This document shows, one piece after another, positions 5,159 through 6,101 of a stretch of 6,101 nucleotides of DNA (the stretch's first letter is position 1; every line of letters begins with the position of its first letter). The notes beneath the pieces were generated by a model, which was given only the letters and a program-made list of their open reading frames with translations, did no database searches and was not told where the DNA came from. Both the position numbers and the translations under genes were made by a program. Location: NCBI GenBank assembly GCA_051000755.1, contig JBPCNZ010000053.1, positions 1 to 6,101 of the forward strand, read 5' to 3'. The stretch comes from JALZAH01 sp051000755. GTDB lineage: Bacteria > Actinomycetota > Acidimicrobiia > Acidimicrobiales > Palsa-688.

Positions 5159-5473
5159 CTAGGGCGGAGCCCGTCGAGCCGCCCGCCGATCGCGCGCCTT
5201 CCGGGTACCCGCCTGCGGAGGATACTCAGGCTTCGGTATCTGCCAGGCTGCGGCGGGCTCGGGACCTGCTTTGTAGGTCCGAGATACCGGGGGGCTCCCC
5301 TCGCGTTCTGGGACGCCACGGAGCGTGAGGTTTACTTCGCCATTCTCATCACCCGTCAAGAAGTGCTCTGCGATCCAAGCGTTGCGACGGAGCCTGTCAG
5401 CTTCGCAGCGTCGGATGGCCCGGCGCCATCGCCGGAACTGCTCTACTCGCGTCCGATGCCGAGACCGGCTCAC
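5159..5473 (-). CDS. Hypothetical arginine-rich protein, 104 aa
   Basis: The GTG at 5473 begins 18 bases after the bS22-like stop on the same strand, with a weak AGAGG upstream and an in-frame TGA above it, so no longer start exists. The N-terminal half (about 1-40) is strongly basic and probably helical (RVEQFRRWRRAIRRCEADRL, then RRNAWIAEHF). Next is a short acidic stretch (LTGDENGEVNLTL), then a Pro-rich segment and a basic C-terminus. I recognise no family. Third-position GC is lower than in the genes to the left, as is common for mobile-element genes. It may be a small DNA-binding protein such as a recombination directionality factor, but no helix-turn-helix is evident. It could also be non-coding, since a strong hairpin (5234-5289) lies within it. 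Confidence 0.42.
   Translation of the reverse strand: MSRSRHRTRVEQFRRWRRAIRRCEADRLRRNAWIAEHFLTGDENGEVNLTLRGVPEREGSPPVSRTYKAGPEPAAAWQIPKPEYPPQAGTRKARDRRAARRAPP
5234..5289. repeat. Nested inverted repeats (hairpin structure)
   Basis: The outer arms are CGGTATC (5234-5240) and GATACCG (5283-5289). The inner arms are GGACCT (5262-5267) and AGGTCC (5275-5280) around a 7-nt loop, extendable to CTCGG-G-ACCT against AGGTCCGAG with one bulge. GGGGAGCC (5111-5118) and GGCTCCCC (5293-5300) form a further long-range pair. The structure sits close to the point where the integrase and the minus-strand genes converge, near a probable rolling-circle replication gene. Terminator, replication-origin hairpin or chance are all possible. 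Confidence 0.4.
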
Positions 5474-5491
5474 CGCCTCTGATTCAAGAGC

Positions 5492-5590
5492 TCAGCGCCC
5501 GGCGCGCCGCTGCCAGCGGGTCGCCTTCAGCATCTTCTTATGCTTCTTCTTGCGCATGCGCTTCCTGCGCTTTTTTATCAGCGAACCCAC
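5492..5590 (-). CDS. Small ribosomal protein bS22 (AURKAIP1/COX24-domain peptide), 32 aa
   Basis: The GTG at 5590 starts a 32-residue, extremely basic peptide beginning MGSLIKKRRKRMRKKKHKKM and ending LKATRWQRRAGR. This matches from end to end the pattern of actinobacterial bS22 (MGSVIKKRRKRM-x-KKKHRK-x-L-x-x-TR-x-QRR), a tiny 30S-subunit protein first seen in mycobacterial ribosome structures and related to the mitochondrial AURKAIP1/COX24 (mS38) domain. There is no Shine-Dalgarno: the minus strand just upstream reads TCTCCTCCTC. A -10-like TAGTGT ends nine bases before the GTG, so the mRNA is probably near-leaderless. It lies between a probable replication gene and a hypothetical gene, an unexpected place for a ribosomal protein. 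A divergent extra copy and the host's only copy are both possible. Confidence 0.82.
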   Translation of the reverse strand: MGSLIKKRRKRMRKKKHKKMLKATRWQRRAGR

Positions 5591-6101
5591 GAGGAGGAGA
5601 CACTAGCCCGTCCCTCCACCGCCGCTCCAACCGGAGCCGAGGTGGCGGAGCCTAGGGCGAGTCGCCGTCGCTCGGAGGCCGGTCGTTGGCGGTGTCGCCG
5701 GTCAGTTGGTCCATAGAGGCGAAGGTCGACGGAGGCTGCGCCTCCGCCGCCCCGTCCTGTCGAGCCTCGGGACTGCTTGCGGGCGGCTGCCCGTTGCGAC
5801 CAGCGAAGGATCTTGGCGGCCTGGTCCGGGCCGAGTCCGAAGGCGGTCACGCCGTCGCCGGGCCTTCGGGCTCCGATTCTGGTGACCGGCGGCATCCCTT
5901 TCCGGAGAGCCGCGAGCTTCCAGGTGACCCAGCGGGCCAGCCGGGCCTCGACCTCGACGGCGACCGCAGCGTCCAGGGGTGTGATGGTGGTCTGGGGTCG
6001 GAAGCCGACGGTGCGGCCCCACACCCCGTAGAAGCGCCCGACCTTGGTGAAGTCGGCTGGCGGCTGCTTCTGGCGCCACTTGCCCGCCTCCCGGGCCAGG
6101 T
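5578..6101 (-). CDS. C-terminal part of a probable rolling-circle replication initiator (partial, probably frameshifted)
   Basis: The gene enters from beyond the right edge; the first full codon is at 6099. Early visible residues (LAREAGKWRQKQPP, then ADFTKVGRFYGVWG) resemble the G-R-F-W/Y-G segment near the end of phage-type (gene II/G2P-like) and actinobacterial plasmid Rep proteins. Helical sequence with W, R and K follows (VEVEARLARWVTWKLAALRK; AAKILRWSQRAAARKQS). The catalytic HUH and tyrosine motifs would lie outside the window, so the call is tentative. After about 5770 this frame becomes Gly/Arg-rich with poor codon bias and ends at 5578, inside bS22. Frame +1 from there has better third-position GC, reads E-A-R-Q-D-G-A-A-E-A-Q onward and stops at 5652. 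A one-base insertion in a CCC run near 5769-5772 would explain this. The true end is then probably 5652. Confidence 0.5.
   Translation of the reverse strand, partial: LAREAGKWRQKQPPADFTKVGRFYGVWGRTVGFRPQTTITPLDAAVAVEVEARLARWVTWKLAALRKGMPPVTRIGARRPGDGVTAFGLGPDQAAKILRWSQRAAARKQSRGSTGRGGGGAASVDLRLYGPTDRRHRQRPASERRRLALGSATSAPVGAAVEGRASVSSSWVR
5600..5605 (-). promoter_or_regulatory. Possible -10 box (TAGTGT) for the bS22-like gene
   Basis: The minus strand reads TAGTGT at 5605-5600, matching TANNNT. Transcription would begin a few bases before the GTG at 5590, giving a leaderless or near-leaderless message. That would explain the lack of a Shine-Dalgarno. A TTGGAG lies 19 bp further upstream as a possible weak -35. 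Confidence 0.4.

Noticed and set aside
5325..5606. Plus-strand open frame of 93 codons at the right
   Set aside because: It is the antisense of the bS22-like and 104-aa genes. Its Phe/Leu-rich stretch is just the complement of the Lys/Arg codons of bS22.
5702..6079. Minus-strand open frame of 125 codons overlapping the Rep-like gene
   Set aside because: It is Arg/Gly/Pro/His-rich with no recognisable motif and poor third-position bias, while the other frame reads as a plausible Rep C-terminus.

Overview
The window is very GC-rich with G/C-biased third codon positions. It carries a stand-alone F420-linked FrhB-type protein and a secreted protein tail made of Thr/Ser/Pro runs of the kind common in Acidimicrobiia. 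This points to a high-GC actinobacterium, plausibly of class Acidimicrobiia; that placement is inference.

Left edge (1-147): the first 17 codons of a minus-strand gene run off the window and look like an IS630-type transposase start. Two short perfect palindromes lie upstream of it. Block 1 (148-2717): a minus-strand yceI gene is divergent from a plus-strand marR gene. The 139-bp gap between them holds two copies of the same 15-bp operator, TTGATGTGTCAACCA. One overlaps the -35 (TTGACA) of a good yceI promoter and the other covers its predicted start site. This resembles the RosR-type redox-sensing MarR circuit of corynebacteria. marR runs into an mscS-type mechanosensitive channel gene, which runs into a gene for a single-pass membrane protein with a Ser/Thr-rich tail. 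Both junctions are 4-base GTGA stop/start overlaps, so the three genes look translationally coupled.

Block 2 (2806-3981): a single gene for an FrhB/FdhB-type flavo-iron-sulfur protein with an added N-terminal two-cluster ferredoxin segment. No hydrogenase or formate dehydrogenase partner lies beside it.

Block 3 (about 3982 to the right edge): a probable integrated mobile element. A tyrosine recombinase with all its catalytic residues starts 87 bp after frhB, and a perfect 8-bp inverted repeat lies just upstream of it. Convergent to it, on the minus strand, come the C-terminal part of a probable rolling-circle replication initiator, a 32-codon gene that reads as ribosomal protein bS22 (too short for normal ORF calling), and a 104-codon arginine-rich protein of unknown function. 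The replication gene shows a probable single-base frameshift near 5770: reading frame +1 beyond that point has the better codon bias and stops cleanly before bS22.

The most noteworthy points are the paired operators, the bS22 gene sitting among mobile-element genes, the probable frameshift, and the marR-mscS-membrane-protein coupling. I see no CRISPR array, tRNA or rRNA.
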